From Blastomyces gilchristii SLH14081 (lineage: Eukaryota; Ascomycota; Eurotiomycetes; Onygenales; Ajellomycetaceae): 64,000 nt of DNA. Location of the stretch: NCBI RefSeq assembly GCF_000003855.2, contig NW_003101676.1, positions 1,977,287 to 2,041,286 on the forward strand, written 5' to 3'. The position numbers were made by a program, and so were the translations under genes. Each line of letters starts with the position of its first letter. Position 1 is the stretch's first letter. The notes under the pieces were generated by a model. That model was not told the origin of the DNA. It did not search any database and was given only the letters and a program-made list of their open reading frames with translations. Positions 22,151 to 33,401 of this stretch are shown here, one piece after another.

Positions 22151-22683
22151 TATCATACTTCTGATCATACTAAGATCTTGTTACAGTTTTATACAGCTCA
22201 TTACTCTTATGCAGATAATTTCATTCTATTCAAACTAGTTTTTAACCACTCTATGATATTATTCAGATATATCATAGAAAGATCTGATTACTGAATATAA
22301 GAATCTCACTTCTATATAAGATCAGCAGATTACTCTTTCTTAATAGTAAGACACTACTAAGGTATCACTCTGACTATTCTCACTTATGAAATGAGATGAG
22401 AGTATCTGCTCATTGTCTATATAGAATAACTAGATACTGGCTTCTTATTAAAGAAGTCAGTGATTTGTTTTTCTTCTATAAGAATATATACAAGAGTTAC
22501 TGCATTTCTCATATAATTTTCATAGTATACTAAGTATCATATCTGTGATATTCTTGCAATAACTCTGTAGCTCATGAGCTTGCTATTTAAGCAAGATAGT
22601 CAAGCTCACTTATACAGCTCTTTAAACAACTATCTCTATGTGACGCCGCTAACTAGCCACCGCTTCGGTTCCGTCACGTTACA
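22151..22683 (+). repeat. 3' LTR of chromovirus 2A (533 bp)
   Basis: Same length as the 5' LTR. Its 3' edge from about 22640 keeps GACGCCGC, CCACCGCTTCGG and CCGTCACG, while the 5' part is heavily converted to AT. It ends GTTACA followed by the TCTAT duplication. Confidence 0.94.
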
Positions 22684-22740
22684 TCTATTCAAATTCATAA
22701 ACAGAAGCTCAAAGAGGTCAGACAATAACAATTTGAAGAG

Positions 22741-23043
22741 AAAATGACGATAAATGTGATTCTTATATCTACTGTGATTGATAATATGTATAATATGAAA
22801 GCCATGATAATCAGCAGTCTATGTTACTATGTAATGATTAAATCTTCAGTTGTAAGACATTATAATCTTCAGTGTAATCTCTTATCAAAACCTCAACTCC
22901 TTGCAGGATTTGATGATTTAAAAGATATTTACATTCATTACATAGTGAAACTAAACATAGATATTGAAGAATATCAACATGAAGATACTTATGCATACAA
23001 AGTTAATAATCTTGACTATAATCTTATACTAGAACTTGTCTGA
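22741..23043 (+). pseudogene. Aspartic protease remnant of chromovirus 3A
   Basis: A 99-codon open stretch after 3A resumes. The segment VIDNMYNMKAMIISSLCYYVMIKSS corresponds to the retropepsin-like pattern (A-[LM]-I-D-S-G-C) with the Asp and Gly codons lost. It ends NLDYNLILELV, like the usual LGYDLILGL of these proteases. It lies between gag and RT as expected. The residues needed for catalysis are gone. Confidence 0.65.
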
Positions 23044-23479
23044 CTATCTGAATAAGACATCTTATTAAATGCTTAAAACAGGAGCTTAATACTCTCTAAT
23101 AATGATAGAATTCATGAAGATAATATTCATAAGACTATAAATCTTACACAGATCTCTGTCAACACTTATGAAATGCTCTGAAAAAGAAGTTATTAACAAG
23201 ATCCCTGACAAAGTCACTGATAGCAGAATTATGTAGCAATCTATTTCATCAGTCTGACTGATATTAAGAAAGCTCTAGAGAAGTTATTCTATACTATAAT
23301 AACAGATTCTCATACAAAACTCTCTCAAAAATATCATCAATATCTAGATGTCTTTCAATAAGATAATATTATAAATATACTTCTCTTACAAGACTCAGAA
23401 GTGAATCATAGTATCAAGTTAGAAAAGAAGAATGATAAGAATTCTGAATCATCATGAGACTCTCTTTACAATATATCTT

Positions 23480-24760
23480 AAGATGAACTTCTTCTTTCTC
23501 AGAAGACACTCACTGATCTGTTGAGTAAGAGATTTATACATGTTAGTAACTCTTCTACTGCAGCTTCTCTCCTCTTTACAAAGAAATCAGATAAAGAACT
23601 CTGATTCTGTGTGAACTATTGAGATCTGAACAGATTGATAAAGAAAGATTATTATTTCTTATCTCTTATCAATGAAATTCTAGCATATATCAGATGAGCT
23701 CAATAATATATAAAACTAGATATTATTACTATGTTTTATAAGATTCTTATCACTGAAGAAGATAAATGACTTACAGTATTCTGAACATGTTATAATCTCT
23801 TTGAATAAGTAGTCACACTCTTTGAACTGGTTAACACCTCTAGTATATTTCAGAAGTATATTAACTGAGCACTCTGAGATTTTCTTGATAAGTTCATATC
23901 TACATATCTGAATGACATTCTCATCTTCACTAATGAATTCAGAAAGAAATATCAGGAACATGTGCAGAGAGTATTACAATAATCATAAGAAGCAGAGCTA
24001 TCAATAGATATTGACAGGTGTGATTTTAAAGTTAAGAGTATAAAATACCTAGATTTTATCATAGAAGCTGGTAAGGAAATTTGAATGAATTCTGAGAAAG
24101 TCTCTATCATTCTTGAATAAGAAGCTTCATGTACTGTGAAAGATGTATAAAGCTTTATCAGATTTACTAACTTCTATCTGCAATTTATACAAAACTTCTC
24201 AGATATCATGAGATCACTTACAGAACTCATTAAGAAGAACTCAGTATTTCAGTGATCAGCAGACACTGAAGCTGCATTCACACAGATAAAGAAGATACTC
24301 ATTAATATCTCTCTACTGATAATATTTAATTCTGATTGTAAGACAGTTGTTAAAGCTGATTTCTCTGACTATATCACAGAAGAAGCTATATTACAATATG
24401 ATAATAAAGATGTCTTATAATCATGCATCTTCATGTCTAAGAAGTTAAGCCTCACTGAATGCAACTATGAGATCTATGACAAGAAAGTTCTCATAATAGT
24501 ACACTATCTAGAAGAATGAGACTCTGAGCTCTGAAGTATCTTCAAATTTGAGATAATCACAGATTATAAGAATCTCAAATACTTTACTATCATCTATAAG
24601 CTTACTGAATAACAGATGTGATAATCTGAGCTATTAAGTTATTTTCATTTCATAATACACTACTGTCTCAGCAGTCAGAACTCAATGACAGATACTCTCT
24701 TATAATGAGAGCAAGATATGTCATTAAATATAATAGACACTCACTGAATGAACTGAGAGC
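23480..24760 (+). pseudogene. pol: Reverse transcriptase and RNase H remnant of chromovirus 3A
   Basis: RT is readable on plus: ELxFCVNYxDLNRLIKKDYYFLSLI (about 23595-23670), YIKLDIITMFYKILI (23709-23755), and the catalytic box as YLNDILIF at about 23904-23930 (first Asp to Asn). The LDF region after 24040 leads to the linker FIRFTNFYLQFIQNFSDI and then RNase H to about 24700. Many Trp and Gly codons are lost. Confidence 0.88.
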
Positions 24761-24899
24761 ACTGGCTCTTAGATCTGAAAATACTAGTTAATCATAATGA
24801 GATTACTTATAATACTATATATGCTACTCTAATTAGAACACTCTCTCTCTAAACTAATATTAACATTAATATCTCAACTTCTTCTGAATCTGTACTAGA

Positions 24900-26390
24900 T
24901 GAATTATAACATACAACAGCTCAAACTGATGAACTTCTTCAAACACTCACTAAAGCAGTATATCAAGAAGCATCTTAATTCTCACCAGAATTATGTATAA
25001 GAACTGACATCTCAGAGTACTTAATCAATGACAATAACACTCTGCAATTCTGTGAATAATACTGAGTTCCTCATTCTGAACCTCTACACACTCAGATAAT
25101 GCAAGAGATGTATAATTTATATGTAACAGATTATCTGAGTTATAAATAACTGTATTAAATAGTCTCTCAAAAATTTTACTGATCTGATATATTGAACCGC
25201 ATCAGACACTTTGTCTGAAACTATTATTATTATTCTTCTATCATCTTATGAAAGAACTGTAGAAAAGACCTGCTGAAATCACTTAATATCTCTGATAGAA
25301 TCTGATGAGATATAGTAATTAACTTCACTGTTAATCTCTCTGAGAGCAAGAATTGCAAGAATATTCTGCTTATCATTGATCAATTGAGTAAAGATGTCAT
25401 ATTAGAATCTTGTAATAAGATTGACACTGAACAAGTCACTGAAGTCTTTCTATGAAGCTCATTCTATCAGATACATGAATTGCTAAGATCTATAGTATCA
25501 GATTAAGACTGCTAATTTATGAGCACTCTCTGAATAAAAATCTGTCAAGTTCTCAAGATCATACACTGTTTATCAACTGCTTATCATTCTGAGACTCATG
25601 ATGCATTAGAATGAATAATTCAGATAGTGAAGAACTATCTTTATAAGTTCTATAATTATTTATAAGATGACTGATATGATCTTCTTCTACATGCTAAAGT
25701 CATCATCAATGACTGAGATACTATTTTAATAGATATAAGCTCATTCTTTCTTACACACAGTTATCACATAAAAGTGTTAAATCTTCTAGAAATCACACAG
25801 TTTACACTGAACCTCTGCAGTTCAATTCAGATCATCAACAATATAGTAATAAAGCTTCAAGATATCTGTGACTGAGTAGAGGTCTTCATGACAAGCACTA
25901 AACAAGATCAAGAGAACTGAATCATTGTTTATCAAGACCTCATTAAACAATATAAGATAGAAGACCTAGTATGATTGAATCTTAAGAATATACAGATCAC
26001 ATGCTTATCTCATACACTGAATTACTGTCATATCAAGTATAAAGTGATAGAAGTTCTAGACAGTCATAACTATCATCTTAACATATTATCAGAGATTCAT
26101 GATGTCTTTCATACAAGCTTGCTCTGTCATGCTGCTACTGATCTGTTCTCTTCTTAACTGACTTTCAACTGACAGCCACCAGGGATCATAGAAGAAGATA
26201 CTGAACTTGAATGAGAGATTGAAGATATTCTTGATAAGAGACTCTGCAGCTGTGACTGATAATATTTTATGAAATAAGTCAGCTATGATTGTCTGACCTG
26301 AACTCTGAGCTTCATGTTATCTGAGACAGCAGCTCTTGACTGATGAGAACTACATACCCGCGACCCTATATCACTTCTGAAAAGAAGAGA
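24900..26390 (+). pseudogene. pol: Integrase and chromodomain remnant of chromovirus 3A
   Basis: Integrase core on plus at about 25300-25660: DIVINFTVNLSESKNCKNIL, LLRSIVSD and SETHDALE, the positions of the catalytic D, D and E regions. The C-terminal domain is open at 25975-26157 (60 codons: YKVIEVLDSHNYHLNIL, DVFHTSLL). A chromodomain-like end follows (EIEDILDKRL... ETAALD) up to the polypurine tract AAAGAAGAGA at 26381-26390. No antisense accessory frame is seen in this family. Confidence 0.8.
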
Positions 26391-26394
26391 CTAA

Positions 26395-26690
26395 TGTGGT
26401 GGGCTGCGCCTGATCAATCATATAGACTATTTCATTACACTTCATAGATTCTGCTAAAAGCTCTAATTCTCAGTCATTATTAATCACTGATTCTTGGCTG
26501 AAAAAACTCACAGAATTCCTATTCTTCTGCCCTGAAGCTTCACCACATACATCACTGTATACACATATAAATATTCACTCTGATTGCTGATTCTTACACT
26601 TTCTCTTTCCTTTCCTTCTTTAACATTTTTCACTTTGTTAAATAAGATATATAAATATCATATCAATCTATTCGGCGTAGGCTTCTTACA
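26395..26690 (+). repeat. 3' LTR of chromovirus 3A (296 bp)
   Basis: It starts TGTGGTGGGCTGCGCC and ends GGCTTCTTACA, followed by CTCAC. It carries AACATTTTTCA (26613-26623 region), the exact partner of the primer site at 13506-13516. Confidence 0.94.
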
Positions 26691-26739
26691 CTCACACTTA
26701 TACTCTTAATATCCGTTACACTCAATCTCTCTGTGACTA

Positions 26740-27410
26740 TTAATTTCTCTCTTCAAAGAAGCAGAGAGTATTATATCTGTAGTACAGATAATTATTACAT
26801 TTGATATAAAGACTGTCAGAAATGTACAGACTTTAAGAAAGCTGAATATCAGAGTATATACAGTTATAGTAGAATCTTGAGAGCTGATTATCTATGTATG
26901 TAATAAGATATCTCTTACAAAGCTGTGTTCACTTTCTGAGTTATACTGAAGTATTCAGCCTGAAAACAATTAAGATACAAAGAGAAGACTCATCTGATCA
27001 GATCAACTCTTATCACAAATTTATAACATTTACATTGTCTTGATTATCTGAATTTTGTAAGTACTCAGAGATTCATCTCTCATTGATAATAAGATTATAG
27101 AAATGTGATGCAGTGTGAGAACTGTTGATAGAGAATCTAGACATATTTGCACATATCTGATCAGAGATTATATAAGTAGAAAGAGAGTGGTTATAGGCCT
27201 GTGAAACTGCAGAGAGCACTGACAGCACTGAGAGCTTTGCAGAAACTGTCAGCTAGAGTCTGTAATAAATTATTCATGAGAAGACTTACAGCAAAGAGCA
27301 GAACTACACTACTTGAAGCTAGAAACTGATCTGAGAGAGGCACAGAATCGATCACTGATCTGAAGATTGAATGCAGTGACAGAGCTGAAGAAGATGAAGA
27401 CACTGTTATA
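26740..27410 (-). pseudogene. Antisense accessory frame of chromovirus 1A
   Basis: On minus, a Ser/Leu-rich open stretch (27403-27191, SSSSALSLHSIFR ... LQTLADSFCKALSAV) is followed by a decayed Cys-rich end at about 26870-26750. There the 1B copy reads SRFCCNCIYSD ... NNCLYCEHDTLCFF and 1A has most Cys as Tyr. It lies opposite to pol and before the 3' LTR, the same layout as in 1B, 2A and 2B. Confidence 0.5.
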
Positions 27411-27489
27411 GATAATGATATTTCTACTTTATTAGCTGATAAAAAGCAATCAGAGGAGTTACAGAGACACTTATAAGCAGCTCAGTAGC

Positions 27490-28399
27490 AGTCAGATATA
27501 ATTTATAAAGATATTGAAATTGAAAATTTTTATTTTTAAGAAGTTCTTCAATCAATATATAGATATTATTAGAAATACTCTCTCTCTGTTATCTGAATGA
27601 AAATACTTTATAAATGATAAGAATACTCACAGTTTATAGAAATAAGAGCTGTTATAGAAAAAGAGAAAAGAAGATGAGATTTCACAGACAGATCTGAGAT
27701 ATTTATACTACTTTAGAAAGATTTATTGACACTATAAGTAATTCTGTGAAAGAGTCAGATCACTCTAGATAATAAAGAGTAATTATAAATCACAGATCTG
27801 AATCTTTCTATATAACTATAAAGAGTGATTACAGACTGCAGATATCTTGATTCTACAATTCTACACAGTTAGTAAAAGAATGAAAAATTCCTTACAACTC
27901 TACAGTGTGAAAGAATAATAATTTATAAGAATAAGTAAAAGATTAACTCATGAATACTTCTCTTTAATAAAGATAATCTCATAGAAAGTGATTCATCTGC
28001 AGAATAAATCTATATAACAGTTATATAAGAATCTCATGAAAAAATGATTAAAGATTAACTGAAACTCTTCAGATTGAAAGATACAGAATGAATCTGTGTG
28101 ATAATTATATAAGAATCTCATGAAAATGATTGAGAGTCAATCAGAACTCTTCTGTATGAAATATATGAGATGAATCTGTATAATAATCAGAGAGAGATCT
28201 GCAGGCTATAAAGAATCTCATGAAATAAGAAACTGAGTGACAGACTCTTTTCTCTTCATAGTAATAAGAGATTTTTCCTCACTGAGGTTTTTTATAGATG
28301 TGAAGAGTTTTTAGTGAGTATCACTTCAGTGCTAAGTCTGATTTTATAGAATTACTCAGTGAAAGGCTTTGTGAATAAAGTCTTAGAGAGGAAAGAGTA
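27490..28399 (+). other. 3' untranslated tail and polypurine tract of chromovirus 1A
   Basis: No coding frame is seen. The tail has repeated blocks built on GAATCTCATGAAA and GAATCTGTRTGATAA (for example 28029, 28110 and 28210), so it is partly made of short imperfect repeats. It ends with a purine tract TTAGAGAGGAAAGAGTA at 28383-28399 just before the LTR. Copies of the tail follow the 1B (46559-47300) and 1C (63238-63548) LTRs in mirror orientation. Confidence 0.6.
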
Positions 28400-28656
28400 T
28401 GTAAGAAATCTCACTTCTCACAGATTCTTTATCTCTATTTCTATCTCTTATATAATTAATACAGTTAGCAGCTCTTGACTACACATAACTATATAGACTG
28501 AAGTTCATGACTACTATTCACAACTCAGCTTAAATACTATTACATATTTAATTCTTATATTTATCTTTCTACTGTGAATACTTCTAGTAGTTAACAGTAC
28601 ATATCACATCAAGCTGCAAACACCTGAATAATCGCCTGCGAGTACTTATTCTTACA
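28400..28656 (+). repeat. 3' LTR of chromovirus 1A (257 bp)
   Basis: It starts TGTAAGAAATC, ends TTCTTACA and is followed by AATAC. The last ~40 bases keep TCGCCTGCG. Confidence 0.95.
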
Positions 28657-28661
28657 AATAC

Positions 28662-29348
28662 ATATATAATGATACATTAATATAATTCATTACTAGTGAG
28701 ATGAGCTCTGCTCTAGTTGCAGAAGTCAGTGAGACAAGCTCTGCTCTGAAATTTCTAGCAGAATATACTCTGCTCTAAAAGAAGTTTCAGTAGCAGAGAC
28801 TCAGCTTTACTGTATATAATAATTATATGGTAGCAGAACAAGCTCGGCTCTAAGTTCAGTATTAATTGTTATATTAGCTTAATATATTAATATTATTATA
28901 ACTTATAATATTAAACTTGAAATACAGAAAGTATATCTGGTTAATTAAGTATTTTAACTGATATATCAGACACAGTATTATGAAGTGAGAAAAGTTATAG
29001 TCTGTATAAGTAGTAGTTGTAAAAAGATTCTATATATAGTTGAATATTGATAAGATGAATGAGAGTCATTCACTTATTAAACTGAGACTCTTTTTCAAGT
29101 TAATATATAAGAAACTTAATTTTATTCTCTCTTATAAGTGTTATATTTACAATTTTATTAATATTATAATTTTTATTCACATTATCTATCTCTGAGTAAA
29201 GAGTCTCTGAAGATATATAATCATTGTTAATTTATATAGCTCTGTGAGATTTTAAAAGAAAGATATGAAAAACAGTATATATTTAATATAATGAGAGTAA
29301 TAATAACTTATAAACTTGAGTATTAATATACTTTTGTACTGTAACTCA
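28662..29348. repeat. Unassigned AT-rich segment with short GCTCTGCTCT repeats
   Basis: Between 1A and MITE-2. At 28704, 28737, 28766 and 28841 the unit AGCTCTGCTCTA (and variants) recurs, with spacings of 33, 29 and 75 bases. TGGTAGCAGAAC near 28828-28839 resembles the start of an initiator-tRNA primer site, so part may be an old LTR with adjoining sequence, but no second LTR was found. The rest (28870-29348) shows nothing recognisable. It belongs to the pre-insertion site of 1A. Confidence 0.35.
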
Positions 29349-29707
29349 TATGTCTTTAGACTAGCTAATAAGATTATGAATTTCATATTTAATCTCATTT
29401 AGTCTGATTTTATACATTTCTTAATATGAATTCTGCTGAGACTATTCATTAAAAAAACATGCAAAGTAACTATTTATCAGATGTCAAAATGAGACTATAA
29501 CTTAGAAAAAATAAGAAAGTGATTTCATTTAATCTCATTTAGTCTCACTCTTAGTATAAAGTTACTATTTTTAGACATTTTAAGGTTTTTTTTAGACTAT
29601 TTTTAATTGTTTAAAAAGTAATGATTTTTGAATAACACTTAAATAAGATTTAAATTTATTTAAAGCAATAAAACGAATTTAAATTAAGAAGTGAAAATCA
29701 TAATCTC

Positions 29708-30255
29708 TGTAACATGCCGGACACTGAAGCGGTGCACTAGTCAGCGGTGTCATGTAGAGGTAGTTGTTTGAGAAGCTGTAGCGATGAGCTGACTTTCTTG
29801 CTTAAATAGCAAGCTCATGAGCTACAGAGTATTGTAAGAATATCACAGATATGATACTTAGTATACTAAGAAGATTGTATGAGAAATACAGTAACTCTTA
29901 TATATATTCCTGTAGAGGATAAAAAACAAAATCACTGACTTCTTTAATGAGAAGTCAGCATCTAGCTATTCTATATAGACAATGAGCAGATACCCTTCTC
30001 TCATTTCATGAGTGAGAATAGCCAGAATGATACCTCAGCAGTGTCTCACTATCATGAAAGAGTAATCTGCTAATCTTATATAGAAGTGAGATTCTCATAT
30101 TCATCAATCAGATCTTTCTATATTATATTCAAATAATGTTATAGAGTGATTCAAAACTGATTTGAATAATCTATGAGATGAATGAAATTATTCACAGAGA
30201 AGTAATAAGCTGTGCAGAATCACAGTGAGACTTTAATACAGTCAGAGACATGATA
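29708..30255 (-). repeat. 3' LTR of chromovirus 2B (548 bp)
   Basis: In plus reading it starts TGTAACATGCCGG, with the first ~60 bases little damaged, and ends GACATGATA (ancestrally GACGTGACA). Adjacent 30256-30270 is the polypurine tract on minus (TAAAAAGAAGAGTA). Confidence 0.93.
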
Positions 30256-30754
30256 ATACTCTTCTTTTTAAGAGCATAGTTCTGATGCTCTCAAGATTAT
30301 CAGATTAGAAATTATCTTTGTTATATAATAATAGTTATCAACTGATTTGACAGTGTGTGTGCTGTGTATGATATAAAGAAATAGATGAGTTTCTCTACTA
30401 ACTGTGTAGATCTTTTCTTTTCTATCTCTGTTCAAATCAATCACATAATAAGTGAATTTCTTATATATTAATTGAAATGTGAAAAATGTAGTTAATAAGT
30501 GACTTACAGATCTCTCAATATATTCTATTCTGTATATGAAACTCTCTGCAAAAGTGATATGTTTTAGAGATAAAGCTAATAGTAGTGATAGAATTTTTTA
30601 AAAAGATTTGTTTCTCTCTATAACATATTTTTCTCTCTCTTCTTCACCTGTAATAGTAAGTGTATAAGAGTATTGTTCTTGAAAGACAATAAGAGACTTA
30701 TTCTGATATTTTCTAGTAAATAATAAACATCTTCATGATGCAGCTGCGGCCTCT

Positions 30755-31440
30755 GTGACTGTCAAGAAAGTCAGGTTAGAGATGAAGACAGCAGTGTTGA
30801 TGAATCACAGAAGTACTACTATTATTATTACATCTTCTTCTTCTTCTTCTGCATCTCTTGCAGCTGCAGTGATAAACACTGTGCCTTGCAGTGAGATGTC
30901 ATTTCTTCTGCTGATTAGCTTGTCTGCATTCAGTTCTTTCTCTGCTTCTCTCACTGCTGTTGCAACACTGTCTCTCTTCTCAATCAACACAGTGATGTAT
31001 GACTCTGTGTAATCATTTCAAGAGAATCTTGAAAAGAGCTTGATTTCAGAAACAGCAGCTCAGAGAAGTTCAATTCATAGTTTCTCTCTTATAATATATC
31101 TGAGCTCTGCTCAGAATGCTGCTGAGTTGAGTTCACAGAATTCTGCAGTTTCTTTGTCTTCTCTCTGTGAGAAGGCTCTAATACAGTCTCTGATCAGCAC
31201 TGTCACATGCTTATACTGTGCTAAGCAGCTGAAGAAAGAGAGAATTCTATGCATCTATCTCTTCTCTTAATCTCATTGTTTCTGTTATATCTGTAACAAT
31301 GACTTCTATCTCTCTGCAAGTATTAACTACTCTACAAGAAGATATTGTATCAGTTCTGATAAGAAGCTCAGATGCTCAAGTAGTACAGAGCAAGAATCTC
31401 AGAGCTTTAAGTATTGACAGATTTTATTAAGACGGAGAAG
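30755..31440 (+). pseudogene. Antisense Ser/Ala-rich, Cys-motif accessory frame of chromovirus 2B
   Basis: Opposite to the pol of 2B. Open stretches 30755-31012 (Ser/Ala-rich, ITSSSSSSASLAAAVI) and 31040-31270 (AQNAAELSSQ ... VTCLYCAKQLKKERILC). The frame continues after one stop with SHCFCYICNNDFYLSAS. Cys spacing is C-x2-C-x9-C, then a second Cys cluster. It is colinear with the 2A frame at 21690-21000 with a similar protein, so purifying constraint before decay is likely. A zinc-binding fold is an inference from the Cys spacing. Confidence 0.6.
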
Positions 31441-31685
31441 ATCTCTCTTACTCATCTATAAAAGAAGATGAAAGTATGAGTCTCTGAGATGAAAAAACAC
31501 CTCAGAATGACTGATTTTAAGAAGAAGAGATTGATTAGTACTGCTGTTGAAAGTATTACAGAGATCAATCACTGATTGAAGAGAATCTCACTTCAATTAA
31601 AGCAGATAACTGAGATACTTTATAAATTAATAAGTGGATACTTCATGCATTTCTTCTGCTCTTCTGCAGCATGCTCTTCTGCAGC

Positions 31686-33401
31686 ACTGCAGTGCTAACT
31701 TCACAGCAGATAAAGATATCAGTACTGAAGACTTCAACAATGAAGAATGAGTTTAATAAGAATGTAATTATTGATGAGCAGACTTTGAGATCTCTCTTTT
31801 TACTTTTTCTGCAGACTACAGCTCTATTAGAATAGCAGCAGTCTGTGAATTAATAATATTAATCTTATTGATTTCAAATATTCCTTTCTCTTAACTGCTT
31901 CAGGAATTGTATACTTGTATAGTCTCATTAAACTTCTAAAAACTCTTTAAAAGAAAATAGAAGAAGAGTGTTACAGAGTTTATAAGACACTGACTCATCA
32001 CTGTAAGAGTATCTCTAAAAAACTCTTTAAGAAAAATGAGAAGTCTCAAGTAGCATTTCCTATTCAATATCTCTGACATGTAATGAGACAGTCTCTACTA
32101 GTCATCTCATAGCTTGCAATGTCTTTCTCAGTATTTTTCAAATGCTTGAGTGAGTTTCATAAATTCTCTGACAATGAATAATCTTCTTATTTAATAAGAT
32201 ATTGAAGCTTGCTGTAATACATTCACTTATTCAATATTTTCTTCACAAGATATTCAGTATCACTCTCAATCTTAATATTATCTGACTGAGACAGCTCTGC
32301 CTCAGAGTGTTGCTTATAGAGCTTTAAATAGAAAATGTGAAAAACAGAATGAATTGATTTCAATTCTGAGAATAATTTCAACTTATAAATCTGTTTACTT
32401 ATTACTCTTATTACTGAGAAAGATTCTAGTCACTGCTCACTGAGCTTCTTACACAGTCTCATTGTCTTGATATTCTTTGCTAAAAGTAGCACTTGATTCT
32501 CTATCAAGAACTTCATTGAAAGATGTTTTCAATTATAGTATTCACTGCAGTGCTAACTTCACGGCACGCAAAGATGCCAGTGCCGGAGAATTCAACATTG
32601 AAGAATGAGTTTGATAAGAATGTAGTTGTTGATAAGTAGGCTCTGAGATCTCTCTTTTTACTTTTTCTGCAGACTGCAGCTCTATTAGAATAGCAGCAGT
32701 CTACAGGTCAATAATATTAATCTTGTTAATTTCAAATATTTCTTTCTCTTAACTGCTTCAGGAATTTTACACTTGTGTAGTCTCATTAAACTTCTAAAAA
32801 CTCTTTGAGAGAAAATAGAAGAAGAGTGCTACAGAGTTCACAAGACATCAGCTCATCACTGCAAGATCATCTCTAAAAAACTCTTTAAAAAAAATGAGAA
32901 GTCTCAAGTGATATTTCTTTCTCAACATCTTTGACATGTAACAGAGCAGTCTCTACTAACTATCTTATAGCTTACAATCTCTTTCTCAGCATTTTTCAAA
33001 TGCTCAAGTAATTTTCATAAATTCTCTGACAATGAATAATCTTCTTATTTAACAAGGTATTAAAGCTTGCTGTAATATATTTACTTATTCAATATTTTCT
33101 TCATAAGATATTCAGTATTACTCTCAATCTCAATATCATCTAACTGAGACAGCTTCATCTCAGAGCATTGCTTATAGAGCTTCAAATAGAAAACATGAAT
33201 AATAGAATGAATTGATTTCAATTCTGAGAATAATTTTAACTCTTATGTCTGTTTACTTATTACTCTTATTACTGAGAAAGATTCTAGTCACTACTCACTG
33301 AGCTTTTTACACAGTCTTATTATCTTGATATTCTTTACTGAAAGTAGTACTTAATCCTCTATCAAGAACTTCATTGAAAGATGTTTTCAATTATAGTATT
33401 C
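31686..33401. repeat. 858-bp tandem duplication inside chromovirus 2B
   Basis: 31686-32543 and 32544-33401 are two direct copies of the segment from the integrase C-terminus through the chromodomain to the pol tail (minus strand); 2A has it once (about 19880-20740). The start of the second unit, ACGGCACGCAAAGATGCC at about 32561-32578, keeps CG and CC, whereas the first unit reads ACAGCAGATAAAGATATC. The copies differ by many transitions, so the duplication predates much of the decay. Confidence 0.88.

Larger units (their letters stand above)
14901..22683 (+). mobile_element. Chromovirus 2A (Ty3/Gypsy, family 2)
   Basis: Two 533-bp LTRs (14901-15433 and 22151-22683) are flanked by a perfect TCTAT duplication (14896-14900 and 22684-22688). 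Length is 7783 bp. Order on plus: LTR, gag, RT, RNase H, integrase, chromodomain, then an antisense Cys-rich accessory frame, polypurine tract, LTR. It is nested in 3A, which is nested in 1A. The outer ~165 bp at the left and ~45 bp at the right keep CG and CC, while the interior is depleted of them. Confidence 0.94.
13208..26690 (+). mobile_element. Chromovirus 3A (Ty3/Gypsy, family 3), interrupted by 2A
   Basis: Two 296-bp LTRs (13208-13503 and 26395-26690) are flanked by a perfect CTCAC duplication (13203-13207 and 26691-26695). Net length without 2A is about 5.7 kb. Order on plus: LTR, self-priming type primer site, gag with zinc knuckle, protease, RT, RNase H, integrase, chromodomain, polypurine tract, LTR. 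It sits in the tail of chromovirus 1A between its chromodomain and its antisense frame. Its RT and integrase are better preserved than those of 1A. Confidence 0.93.
1536..28656 (+). mobile_element. Chromovirus 1A (Ty3/Gypsy, family 1), outermost element of the nest
   Basis: Two 258/257-bp LTRs in the same orientation (1536-1793 and 28400-28656) are flanked by a perfect 5-bp duplication AATAC (1531-1535 and 28657-28661), which proves one insertion event. Without its inserts the element is about 7.1 kb, close to the 7.26 kb of copy 1B. Order on plus: LTR, primer-binding site, gag, RT, RNase H, integrase, chromodomain, an antisense accessory frame, polypurine tract, LTR. Inserts are an hAT miniature element (2777-3237), a full hAT (3496-9319) and chromovirus 3A (13208-26690). 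The interior is among the most AT-decayed DNA of the window, which fits its position as an old outer layer. Confidence 0.93.

Noticed and set aside
28828..28839. Functional initiator-tRNA primer site
   Set aside because: Only about the first seven bases fit a fungal initiator tRNA end and no paired LTR was found.
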